A stretch of 64,000 nucleotides of DNA from Adenanthera pavonina. Its lineage: Eukaryota > Streptophyta > Magnoliopsida > Fabales > Fabaceae. A model generated the notes under the pieces. That model was not told where the DNA came from and ran no database searches. It was given only the letters and a program-made list of their open reading frames with translations. The translations under genes and the position numbers were made by a program. Within the stretch, counting starts at the first letter, position 1. Each line of letters opens with the position of its first letter. The stretch spans positions 26,634,001 through 26,698,000 of the forward strand of contig JAIVEN010000022.1 of assembly GCA_026686845.1 (NCBI GenBank), read 5' to 3'. Of this stretch, positions 46,951 through 59,200 are shown piece after piece.

Positions 46951-49900
46951 GAGTCAATAAATTGTCAAATATTAATTGGTCTGGTAGATTTGTAAGTTTC
47001 CATTTTGATGTGTTCTGTTCTGTGATACATAATACATATATACCTAAGCCTTGTTAGCCCTTTTTATGATCTGTTCAAGTCATTCATTATTGTGCTTTGT
47101 CGTCAAAATCTATTGCCCATTACATAATACGTACTTATCAATACAACCAAGGAAAATTGAGTATGTGTTGTATCCCAAAATTCAGACGTGAATTCTACAG
47201 ATACCAGCTGAGGAGCAGAACATAAGAAATTAAACTACTCATGCCCTTAAATGCGAAAATTTATGAATCTTTAGAGCAGCACACACAAGGAAAAAAAATG
47301 ATAGAAACTATATTTAATTTGGAGGCTTGATATCTCAAATAGACTTATTGATCACTGTAATTATAACTCCTGCAAATCTTTATTATGTATAATTTTAAAA
47401 GCAAAATTGCAAAACACTCTCCTTAGAAATCACAACTACCCAAGAACCCTATGTACTACTCCATGGATAATTTTAGGCTCAGTGATACTCTAGTTACTTG
47501 ATTGCAAGTATCCAATACCTCAATTACGCCCCCTTAGTATTCTAATTAGGCTTATTGGATTCCAAAACCATTACATAAAGGGTATTTTTATAGAAAACTC
47601 ATAAACAAATCTTAATTTTATCCGAAATTCTAAACATTTCAAATCCATTTAAAATCGAACTTTATGCTTAGGCTGATAAATATCTGTCCTTTTAACTAGA
47701 GTATTGGAAAAATATTCACAACAAAAATACCTACGGTATATATGCAGGGTTATCAGCTCAAAAATGACACTAACTGAAACTTAACATGCCTTTAAAATAT
47801 ATTGATGGTGAAATTAATTCTTTCTCCTTTCTCTTTTGAATACGCAATATTTTCCCTCAAAAAAACTTTCAAAACAACCTCAGTTTCACCCGTTCCTTTA
47901 AAATAGTAGAGCCAAATGAAATTGAAGCAGAGAAGCTCCACCGAAAGTTTCCAATACTGATTAGGTATGAGTTGCCGAGTTGTGGTTACTATGGTGCACA
48001 CGTGGTCAACGAAAGGACTCGTACAATATCATCCTTGATTTCTTTTCAAAATACACACTTTGCATATTGACATCAAAACGAACATGGTTTTGGTTTACTG
48101 TTGGAAATTTGACCCAAAAAATGAAGTGATAGAAAAGTGACCCAAAGCACTCAGTTGGCCTCATAATTTTTCATCCGATGATAGCATCATAGAGACCGGG
48201 AAGGATGATCTTGACTGTGTTATAGTCTTGGGTGAAGAAATCTGAGAAGCAGTTTGGTTGAAAGAAAAATAGCCAAAGGAAATGGAAAGGTCTATCCTTT
48301 CCTTCAACAAGCACGTTTGGTGCTCTGATCGTGGGCATTGTTTGTTTCCTTAAGGAGAGGGAGCTCTTTCATTCATCTAACTGAAATGGGACTCCTTCGG
48401 CCCTTTTACTGTCAGGGAAAGAACAGGTTAAAGACCATCATACCCCTCGCATCATAATATTAAAAGCTTATTATCATGGAGCAATGGGTATCTTTAAATT
48501 TGATAATTAAAATTATCTACATTATCTATATTATTACATTTTATTAATTTATTAATAATGATAACTAAAAATAATAATTTTAATATTTTTATTATAAAAT
48601 AATAATAATTATAGCTACTTATTTTTTATTTTTTTATTCAAGATGTCTTAATCATTTATTCTACTTTCATTTTCCTTACATTTACATTTTTATTTTCATC
48701 CAACCAAATATAAATTTACCTATCAAAATATTTTCCCTCTCGTTGCATATACCAAATATCACTTTCATTTTCTTTCCATTCTATTTAGCTCCATTCCATT
48801 CTATTATGTTTCCTTTCCTCCTCCACAATTTACATTGTCAACCAAATTTTATCTTTATCCAAAATATTAAATATCTGTATTTCTGCTAAAAATCAAATTC
48901 TACACTCAAACTTCTGAATATGTCTAACAAAAACACATACCATAAGCAGATGTAGCAGCTTAGAAAGACACTAACTAAATTCAACATGCCTTGAAAATTA
49001 ATGGTGAAAATTCTTACTCCTTGAATATAGGGTATATTGTCTCAAGAACTTTCAAAACAGCCTCACCTTTACTCGCTCCCTTCCAAGAGCCATATGAAAT
49101 TGAAGCACAGAAGCTTCAACGAAAGTTTCCAAGAGAATTAGATTAGATATTAGCTGCTAATTGTGGTTGTTGTGGTGTACACGTCGTCAACGAAAGGAAC
49201 TATACTATCAATATCCATGATTTCTTATCAAAATACACTGCATATTGGCATCAAAACAAACATCATTTTCAGATTTTATGCAGCGATGACCAAAAAGAGA
49301 AGTAATGATGGAAAATTCACCAAGAAGCAGTTAATTGGCCTTCATTTTCTCATCCTATACTACTATATAATTACATCATAAAGACTGAGTCTATGCTACA
49401 AGTCTCATTCCAAAAGGACCACTAAGTCCAATAATTTACTTTCGACTATATATGACTCACAGGTTTCCTGGAAACTGAGACCCATTTTACACTAAATAAT
49501 GTGCCTGCAAGACATTTACTTCGTCTTTTGAAAATAATACAATACAAATTAAATAATGATTTCTTTACTTGTTCAATGTAACTATCGCTGATTGTTGATA
49601 ATTTCTCACTTGTACAAATAAAAAATTGGTCATATTTTTATAGAAATGATATAGATTAAGATTTCAGACAAAGAATATTGCACATACAGTTATTAAAAGG
49701 GTGGAAATTTGAGTATAAGTGATTCAGCACATGCAAAAGGACCTCCTCAGTTAGCTCCAACCATTTATTTTAGACTTTGATGAGCTTCCTGGAAACAGAC
49801 TGATTTTATTTTTATTTTCATGAATATCTTAGCTTTTTATCGTGTTTTGAACGCAAAAGACTTTATTTATTTATTTATTTATAGATGATTACTTTGCTCA

Positions 49901-50504
49901 AAAACGAATAAACACGGAAACAAGCGCGTAGACGGGCTTCACGTTTCCTTTCAACGCAAAACGATTGAATACCTTCAACTCCGACTCCAAAAAGTCGGCT
50001 AACCCCAAGCATTTCTTTCCTTCTTCCTTTTTTTTTTTTGTGAGAAAAGGGGAATATATGCTATTAAAATTAATCAAAGAGTACAAAGGGCGCTAGCCTA
50101 ACAAAAACAAGCTAGAGCAGCCAAAGAAGACAAGGAGAAAGGAACCAACAAGCAAAGTTTAAGTTACAAAATTGTTATCAGCATTGCAAAATAACTGACC
50201 GCAAGCATTTCTTTAACTTTAAAGACTCACGAGACTTCTGGAAACAAGAAGAACATTCATGTCGAGGATGAATCTGACTGGTTTGTGATGAAGGTTATAA
50301 TTCTAGTTTCCAATCTCAAAATAGACAGTGGGAAAAAAAAATCTCAAAATAGACTGATGCAACATCTAGTACATTTGAGCCACAATTTAATTAATAGTAG
50401 TAACATACTTTGTTCAGAAGTAGGAACCGCGGCAATTGCTGCAGTTCACAAAATTTCAATCTTGGCAAATTGCTGCGGCTTTTTATTTTGAACTAGGCAA
50501 TGGT
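46951..50504. other. 3' flank of gene D, tandemly duplicated
   Basis: 47095-47240 matches the flanks of B and of unit 2. A block with 'aaactttcaaaac.acctca', 'agagcca.atgaaattgaagca.agaagct', 'gtcaacgaaagga' and 'gatttcttttcaaaatacac' occurs at 47800-48070 and again at 48930-49250, and once at 14820-15000, so this flank is doubled within unit 3. No gene is supported. Confidence 0.5.
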
Positions 50505-51172
50505 TTTTGGAATTTTAATTGATAATTTGTTTACGTATTTTTATAAAATTACACTTTAATAAGATATATAAATGACATGATTTTTATCATTTAAGTTTCA
50601 TAATTAAAAAGTACCAATGAAAAAAAGAAGTTTCATTAACAATTACATTTTTGCTAAAATTTTTATACCTACTATTTATATAATATAATGAGTACAATAT
50701 TATAGAAATAATCATCTTCTAAATTCATAATAAATTACATTTATAATTTTAAAACGAAATAAATAATATAATATTAAATTGAAAGTGCTGATAATTTATT
50801 ATCAAGTATATTTTTTATAAAATAAATATTATTTTGAGAATATCCTAATTTAAAAGAATTTCTGTACATTTTCATAATTAAAATAGATAATATATAATTT
50901 GAATATTTTTCAAAAAGATCAAATAATTCAGTTGATTTTTTCAGCATTCATTTTAATATTTTTTTTTCTAAAGAATGGGCTTAATGGAATTAAACGGATA
51001 ATGTGATGAAGCATGAATTAATAAGCCGCCATATTGGAATTGGGCTCAGAAAACGATGGGAGGAAAACTGTAGCCCATTTGTTTCTTTGTATTGTAATAG
51101 CTAATAAATAGATGTGATGAGGCCCACGAAATTTGTTAAGCCCCTAGATGCAGGTTTAAATCAGCGTAACAT
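50505..51172 (+). repeat. Array module copy R4, cut by the LINE
   Basis: A close relative of R3 up to the terminal GGGCT/AGCCC block ('gaatgggctta', 'attgggctcag', 'gtagcccatttg', 'gaggccca'). It marks the start of unit 4. The LINE target duplication follows at 51158-51172. Confidence 0.65.
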
Positions 51173-51272
51173 ATATGAATACATCAGTCATCATCCATGG
51201 TCAAAGCGATAGCAAAGAGCAATCGGAGGGGCCCACCACCAAGCAAGTCCACAATAAGTCAACGCTAGTCAC

Positions 51273-51473
51273 GTGACTCCAATTAGAGAAAATACCAAAT
51301 CAAAGCCTCCAGACAAGGCACACTCTAGTCACCAGATCAAGCTTCAACCTAATGTTAAAATTAAAAGCCCTGCTCATAAGCATAAGGAAAGGGGCTCTCA
51401 AGTGTCAAGAAGTATGATACAGGCCATTAATGAAGCCTTTGAAGCTGCTCAGGAGACAACAAACCCAATATAG
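51273..51473 (+). pseudogene. LINE ORF1 C-terminal remnant
   Basis: A 66-residue open stretch, lysine- and histidine-rich, ending 20 bp before ORF2. Position and composition fit the end of a plant LINE nucleic-acid-binding ORF1 lost by 5' truncation. No zinc knuckle remains. Confidence 0.4.
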
Positions 51474-51494
51474 GAACATTGAAACCTTACTTCC

Positions 51495-52468
51495 ATGGTT
51501 ACTAAAATAATGGCATGGAACTGTCAAGAGGCAGCCTTATCTAAGTTCTTACGAGTCATAAAGAATTTTCTCATGTGGCATAAACCCAGTATTCTCATCT
51601 TAGTGGAACCTAGAATCTCTGGGAGCCACGCTGACAAGGTTATAAGGAAAATTGGGTTTGAGAACTCCCACCGAATAGAAGCAAATGGATTCTCTGGGGG
51701 TATTTGGATTTTGTGGTCTGATGCTGTGTAGTTGGAGATCATCTTAAACCATCGACAATTCTCTATTGCTAAGATTAAACTTGGTGGAAAGGAATTTTTA
51801 TTTTCCCTAATCTATGGGAGTCCAACAGTTTCTGTATGAAAGGCCCTATAGAAGGATCTATGTCTAGAAATGAACAAATGCACCCTTCCTTGGTTTCTTA
51901 TCAGAGACTTTAATCCCACCCTTAACTCTGATAAACACAAAGGAGGAGGAGGGAGATACACAAGTTCTGCCTGCATGGAGTTTCAGAACTTTGTTCATAA
52001 CCTTGGTTTAATGGATTTGGGCTTTAAAGGGCCCAAATACACTTAGAGGAGGGGGACTTTCCTTGTATGTCTAGATAAGGCCCTAGCTAATTATGCATGG
52101 GTACATCTCTTCCCAACTCATCAGTGCTCCTTCTTCCACAAATCAAGTCGTACCACAGACCATTATTAGTAGAATTGGATCCAAATTTGCAGGGCCATGG
52201 CAACAAGCCCACTTTCAAGTTTAATGCTGCATGGCTAACTAATCAAGACTTCCAAAGGTTAGTGAAGAAAGGTTGGAGCGAAAGCCCATGTCTTTTAGAA
52301 AACATAAAGCTCTTTACTATTAAAGCCACTGAATGGAACTCTACCATTTTTAGGCATATTGGCAGAAGGAAATGTCGACTAGAAGCTCGCATATCTGGGG
52401 TTGAGAAGGCACTTGAAGATTCGTATTCCACTAATCTGAGAGAATTCTATCTTTATCTTAAACAACAA
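51495..52468 (+). pseudogene. LINE ORF2 endonuclease region
   Basis: It begins MVTKIMAWNCQEAA, the AWNCxG-type start of plant LINE apurinic endonucleases (Gly replaced by Glu here). It continues ILILVEPRISGSHADKVIRK and GFSGGIWILW. Stops occur at 51729-51731 and later. The following region to 52468 (KPTFKFNAAWLTN, RLEARISGVEKALE) is the linker before reverse transcriptase and ends at the 1469-bp insertion. Confidence 0.8.
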
Positions 52469-53945
52469 TTGTTCACCACCGAGCTATACCGCAAGCATAC
52501 GGGCCGAGGTAATAGGAAAGTGATGAGTGAGTATCGTTTCCACATGGACTTAGATTAAAAAGTGGTCAAACATTGGACATTGCATTTTTGATTAATTCGA
52601 GTAACATAAATCAAAGGTTCACTATTCAATTAACTTCAACTATTCAAGACAAGCGTATAAAATTGGCAATAAGGACAACTAGGACTTGAGAATTCAAAGA
52701 GACCTAGGATTATTCATTCCCCTTGAATTTCATAAATACCCACTTACACTCCTTTTACAATTGCTCTTAATGCAAGATCATGTTAGTCAGGATAACAATT
52801 TATCTATATGTGCTCTCTCGAATCTCCAAATAGATGTTTAGTTCAATTAATTAAGTAATCTCTTGATTAGTTAATTAAACTCTCAAATTCAATTCAAATC
52901 CTAAGTAACTATATGAGGTTAGTGGGTATATCTCTACCCCACTAACACAACTCGTCACTCAACAAAGCAAGATTCGAGTTCTCACATAACCCAACTCAAG
53001 TTCTCTATATAAGCTAACTTTCTCAAGCATAACTTAAATAAACTGGACAATCTTATTGATGGCCAAACAATAAAAGGTATTAAGAATAGAGTTAAATCAA
53101 CATAAAGATTGCATTAATCACAATTATAATGGAGAAATGAGTATTTAATCTATACAAGGGTTCAAAATAATCCTAGAAATGGAGCACTAGCCACTCATGT
53201 TCAACAAAATCATGACAACATATATCTCAATCAACATCATTTTTTAACACAAGTGAGACAAGAAAGAAGGAGATGCAAGAAAGCCAAAGAAGGAAGCTAA
53301 AATTTCTTCAAGACTTCAAACCCTAGCTTTAATCTCCTTCAAGAAGCCAAACCCTAGTACACCCAAGGTCCCCAAGCTGAGTTCTGGACGTCCCTCATGC
53401 CCTCGCTTGGTGTCCCCCGAATATCTCCTCAAACCCCTTCAAATACTTCGTTCAAATGAAGCTCTGCGTTTTGTTTACGTAGGATTCTCGCCACAGCTAG
53501 AAGATCCACGCCGTGGCCTCGTGTCATCTGGCAATCCTGTTTAGCTTACTGTGTGTCATGGGGCCGCGGCTTTATTCCATGTAGCCGCAACGTGGTGAGC
53601 TCGAACCTAAACATTTTCCTCACTGTTTGCTATGAAGCAGTGGCCTCATTCCACCAAGTTGCGGCGTGGACTTGTCCAGAAGCCTACTCTCTTCTTTGCT
53701 GATCTCCAACTCTACCAAAGGTGCTTGGCTGCTCCACTGCTCTCCCCATGAGGTCTGCAATAAAGATGAGGATTTATGATCTTTCATGGGAATAAAATAA
53801 TGCATAATAAGACAAAAATATACTACCATGTATTATTAGGATTACATTACATTTTCCTATCTTGAGTGTCAAGTATGTACATATATGAATGCGTAACTTA
53901 AGGAAAATGTGCTGAAACGATGTAATTTGGTATGATTAACAACAA
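52461..53945. mobile_element. 1469-bp insertion in the LINE with 8-bp target duplication
   Basis: 52469-53937 interrupts ORF2 and is flanked by AACAACAA at 52461-52468 and 53938-53945. Removing it restores the LINE frame from YLYLKQQ into YESTLLQEEILWLQK. The insert starts TTGTTCACCACC and ends near TTTGGTATGATT. I see no good terminal inverted repeat, no LTR pair and no convincing ORF. An 8-bp duplication is compatible with a hAT-type origin, but the class is open. Confidence 0.7.
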
Positions 53946-55560
53946 TATGAGAGCACTCTCTTACAAGAGGAAATTCTTTGGTTGCAAAAATCTTGTGGTG
54001 ACTGGATCTTGTTAGGGGATCGAAACACACAGTACTTTCATACAAAAGCTAAGAGTCACAAACGCAAGAATAAAGTCACCATGTTAAAATTAGGGGATGA
54101 GAATGGCATACAGAAGATGGCACAGTGAAAGCTGTGGCAAAAGACTATTTCCATAATCTTTATACCCTTGACTCCAAAAGTGCACTAGTATCATATGATA
54201 TAGGTATGTTTCTTGGAATTGATGATAATCTTCTTAATTTTCTTAATAAAGAAATATCATTTTAGGAAACTAAGTCTACTCTTTTTGAGATGAAACCACT
54301 CAAAGCCTCAGGGGCTGATGGACTACATGCTTTGTTTTTTCAGAGCCAATGGGAAATAGTTGGCCCCTCCTTATTTCGTTTTGTGCAAAATGTGTTTATA
54401 GAGGGAGATCTCAACCTGGAGGTCAATCACTGCCTTATCACGTTGGTCCCCAAAATTGAGCATCCCCAAACTTTGATGGACTTTAGGTCGATTAGCTTAT
54501 GCTCTGTCATATATAAGGTCATCACCAAAATTGTGGCTAATAGGCTCAAAAGCATCATGCCAGACTTAATTCAACAAAATCATACGAGCTTCATTAAAGG
54601 CTGAAACATTACAAACAACATCATCATCGCCCAAGAGGTTATTCATTCCATGAGAAGGAAATCAGGATGGACAAGTTGGATGGCTATCAAAGTCAACTTG
54701 GAGAAGGCATTCGACAGGCTTATGTGGGATTTCATTGAAAGCACACTGATGAACGTCGGTTTGCCTAGTGGGACCACCCAACACATCATGAAATGTATCT
54801 CATCTCCCGTTATGCAAGTATTATGGAACGGAAGACCAACCGAGGAATTTAAACCCTCCAAAGGAATCTGTTCAAGTTGATCCATTATCACCTTATATAT
54901 TTGTTCTATGCATGGAGCGCCTATCCCAGGTGATTTCAAGCCTTGTTAGCAATGGTACTTAGAGGCCAATAAGTCTAGGTCGATGTGGCATCCTTTTATC
55001 ACATTTATTTTTTGCGGATTACCTCATCCTCTTCAGTGACATGTCCTCAGCTCAAGTCACCCTTATCAAGTCTGTCTTGGAGGACTTTTGTGCTTCGTCA
55101 GGGCACAAAGTAAGTAGCTCAAAGACAAGGATCTTTTTTCTCAAAGAGTGTTAATCATATGGTGTACAATCAAATCTGTGAGTACCTTGGTTACCAATGC
55201 ACCCAGGATTTAGGCAAGTACCTAGGAGTTCCCATCCTTCACTCGCGAGTAACTAAAGCCACCTGTAGTTACATAAAAGACAAGGTTAGAAACAAATTGG
55301 CAGGGTGGAAGGCAAGATCCCTATCTCTAGCTGGGCATATTACACTAGCTAAGTCAGTCTTGAATACCATCCCTTACTATATGATGCAAATCTCAATGCT
55401 CCCTGTCTCTTGCCGCGAAAGAATTGAAAAGATGACTTGAAACTTTGTTTAGGGTAAGACGGATGCGAGTGCAAGCATACATTTGATTAAATGGGATAAG
55501 CTATGCAACCCCTGGAAAATGGAGTTTGTGGATTGAGGAATCTACGTAACCAGAACTAAG
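53946..55560 (+). pseudogene. LINE reverse transcriptase region, catalytically dead
   Basis: Segments in several frames: LQEEILWLQKSCGDWI and GDRNTQYFHTKAKSHKRK, then MKPLKASGADGLHALFFQ, LVPKIEHPQTLMDFRSISLC and KVNLEKAFDRLMW. The first catalytic Asp of the usual (I/V)DLEKAYD motif is Asn, and the FADD box reads FADYLILF at about 55010-55036. Stops at 54602-54604, 54878-54880 and elsewhere. It cannot encode an active enzyme. Confidence 0.82.
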
Positions 55561-56268
55561 GTTTTTTTATGAAACTTGCGTATACAATGATTTCAAAGCC
55601 AAATACTTTATGGGTCCAAGTGCTAAGGGCCAAGTATGGCTGGCATGACAATGATTTTAGCAACTGGAAGAGCAAGCAATGCTCAAGGCTTTGGCAAAGC
55701 ATCATATCAGTTATGGAGGATGCCAATCTCGGTATTAAGTGGGAGCTTGGAAATGGGCAAAATCTGAAATTTTGGACCGACAACTGGCTGGGAGATCTAG
55801 GACCACTCAAAAACCTTGCGCTTGCACCCATTGATGATATTAATTTAAGCAAGCCTATCATCATGTTTGTAACAAGAAATGGTGATTGGAACTGGTCATG
55901 TTCTGCGTATCTACTACCCAATGAGACTAGCTTATAGATAGTTGGAACTAATCACTTATGTGCAAATTCTAACTTGTCCCAATGCTTTTGGAATCTCACC
56001 AATAATGGAGTCTTCACTATCTCTTCAGGTTATGAATTAATCAGCAGTGATACTTGGGATGTAGAGTACAAAAAATGGACACTTGCATGGAAATGACCCA
56101 GAATGTAGCGAGTGAGATCTTTCCTTGGGCTCTTACTTAGTAACAGACTCCTCACTAATTGTGAATGAGAAAGAAGACATCTAACAACAAATGATGCATG
56201 CCCCATCTGTGAGTCACACATCGAAGATCACAATCACATCCTCAGAGAATGCAGTTTGGCAAGGAAAG
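55561..56268 (+). pseudogene. LINE ORF2 C-terminal region, part 1
   Basis: Open piece 55569-55937 (RAKYGWHDNDFSNWKSKQCS, WELGNGQNLKFWTDNWLGD) is typical of the zf-RVT-type region after plant LINE reverse transcriptase. The frame continues, with stops, to LRECSLARK at 56268, where the 4450-bp insertion begins. Confidence 0.75.
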
Positions 56269-59200
56269 TGTCACACCCGAAAATGCGACGCTAATGGCGC
56301 AGATGATAAAGAAAAGAAAGAAATCGGCCCACACGGCGGAGGCCCGATTTCGAGGGAGTCGCCACCAAAATTTTAAGGGAAATTTTGGAAAACTAAAAGA
56401 AAAAAGCAAAAATGATAAGGATGGTCTGCGAATCAGAGTTGGGTTCGGGAGTACAATTGTGAGTGGGGAAAGTGTTAGGCACTCCCACAACACCCATTCC
56501 GAAGAACGGTTACCTTAGGTTGATCATGCAATTTTTATGGCTTTTAAAAAAATTATTTTGATTGCCCTTTTACCATTCACATGCAGAAATAAAAATAAGA
56601 AAAATATGAAAATAAAAAAATAATGAATAGAATGAAGATGTGAGAAGTTAGGAAAAATAAATTAAGTGAAAAATATTATTTATTTACAAGGGTGGACTTG
56701 ACCCAGAATGAGAGTCTGGGGTCTACGTACCCTGCGATAGGGATCAAAGTCGACGTAGTTCGGACTAGAAAAGCGTATCACTGAGTTGATATTTTTTTAT
56801 TATATATTCTTTGAAAAGAGAGATTTATAGAAAATAATTTGTCTTTCCATAAAGAAAATAATTTTTAGAATTGGTTGGTGTGTTTTAATTTGTAGAAGAC
56901 AGATTAACCTCCATTATTCACTCTATTCATTTAAGAATATATTTTTTTTTGTTTAATTAATTTCTAAAAGAGAATATATGTTTTTCTTCAATTTAGAAAA
57001 TACGATTAAAATCATGTGTGATTTTGAACATTTTTATTTTGATTTAAAAAGGAAATATTTGAAAATAATTTTATTTTTACAAAATAAAATTAATTGGCTT
57101 ATGTGGCAACTTTATCACTCACAATATACCCATTGATACCTAAATGTCCAGGTAAGGTCACTCGAGACAAAAAGGTATAAAAAATTGAAAGCAGACAATT
57201 TATTAATTAATTTTTTTGTACAATTTTTTTTTATTCCTCTTTATTATAAAAATCTTTTTAACCCCTAAAAAAGGACAAAAAAAAATGTGATCATTACATA
57301 TATTTTTAAAGAAATAATAATCAGCATATGTGGTGACTTTATCACTCACAAGTTACTAATATGTGTTTAAAATACCTACGGTGTTACCACTCGAGGTAAA
57401 TAAATGGGAGAATAAAAACTTGAAGGGAATCAATACTTTTTGCCTTAATCATTTTATTTATCATTATTTTCTTTTTACATGAAAAGGCAATAAAAATAAA
57501 AGACATAAATAAGAAAAATAAAACCGAAGGAAAATAGATAATATTGACCTGAATTATTATTATTATCATTATTATTTTACAAAAACAGAAATGGATAAAA
57601 TTCTCTTAACACATTTATAAAAAAAATCATTAAGAAAAATTTAAAATGTCAATATTATGTATATTTATTTATTTATTTATTTTTTAAAACAGTAATCAGC
57701 ATATGTGGTGACTTTATCACTCACAAATTATTAAGTTTCGCTTGTATACTTACAGTGATGCCACTCGTGGCAAATGGCAAAAGGCATAGATAAAATTGAA
57801 ACAAATGAAATCATTTTTGTATTAAATTATAAAAATAAATATTATTATGGTTATTTAAAAAAAAGAGATAAAAGAAATTTAAAAATATGACTCTTACATA
57901 TATATTCATTTATTATTTATTTGTATTTGTTTATTTGTTTTATTTATTTATTATTATTACTTTTTTTTTTAAGAAAAAGAATCAATTAGGATCTGTGGTG
58001 ACTTTATCACTCACAGCTCGCTAATTAACACCTAAATGCCCACGGTGTTATCACTCGGAACATAAAGGCAAAAATAAAAATTTGAAATAGAAGACTCTCA
58101 TTGAATCATTTATTTTTACTTTCAATAAAAAAAAACCATTGGTGCTCATAAATATTAAAAAAATTTAGTCAACCTTTATACCATGGCAACTCCTCACTCA
58201 TGGTACAATTGACTGACACTTTATAGGCATATGTGAAGTTGGTCCCTCGTGGCCGACTCGAAAGGTGAAAAGAATAAAAACCCATAATCAAATAAAAACC
58301 AAAATTAGAAATAAAAACAACAATCAAACACAATTTATCAATGTGCAATGCTTAAATGATAATTTATTTCAAAATAAAATTACAAGAGATAAAGAGAGAA
58401 AAATCAAACTGTTTTCTCCTTTTAACTACTCGTTGCTTTGATGAAGGTGATTCACTCTTTACAAGATTGATCTCACACTCTTCACTCATACCCTCCTCCA
58501 TACTTTGAAGATGACGCCCTCATTTCCATGCTTGACTTGATGATGTAGACCCTCATGGTACCCAAAAGAACATACATAAAGAAGGTACGTAGCATTACAC
58601 ATTATGATCAATTAATTACTCAACAATTAGGTCACAGGATCCAAATTTAGAGACCAAATTTTTGTGCAAATGCCAACTAAGGCAGCTAAAACTAAATGAC
58701 GCCCTTATATTTGAATCACCTCTTCCCCACACACATCACGCCATGCTTGCATAACTAAAGATGATATAAGAGAGGTAAGTATCATGAATTCCTCAAACTG
58801 CAACCCTCGTGTAGGAAGCTATGCAACCATATCATCAAACAAGGTTTATTAGGGGTGTGCCAATGAACCATGCATTGTATCATTGTATGAGTTACTGAAT
58901 CTTATAATAAAGCCCTTCAAGCTTTAAACGAATCAGAAAGTGACGACTGAATACGACTACCCGATGATGCAAACGCAAGCATGAATAGAACAAAGGATCA
59001 TTCAAACAAAACTTCAGTTTGACCTATTAATGTATGCACTCATAGCTATGCATCCTAGAATTTTCAAACCAATGAGGGAAGTACCCCAATAGGACATATA
59101 AGTGAGTTCCAAGTCATGCTAAAACAACAAGAATCAAGCATCAACTGTGAGTCAACTTCCCCCAAGGTTCCCATGAGACTCTTTTTGTACCCACACTAAT

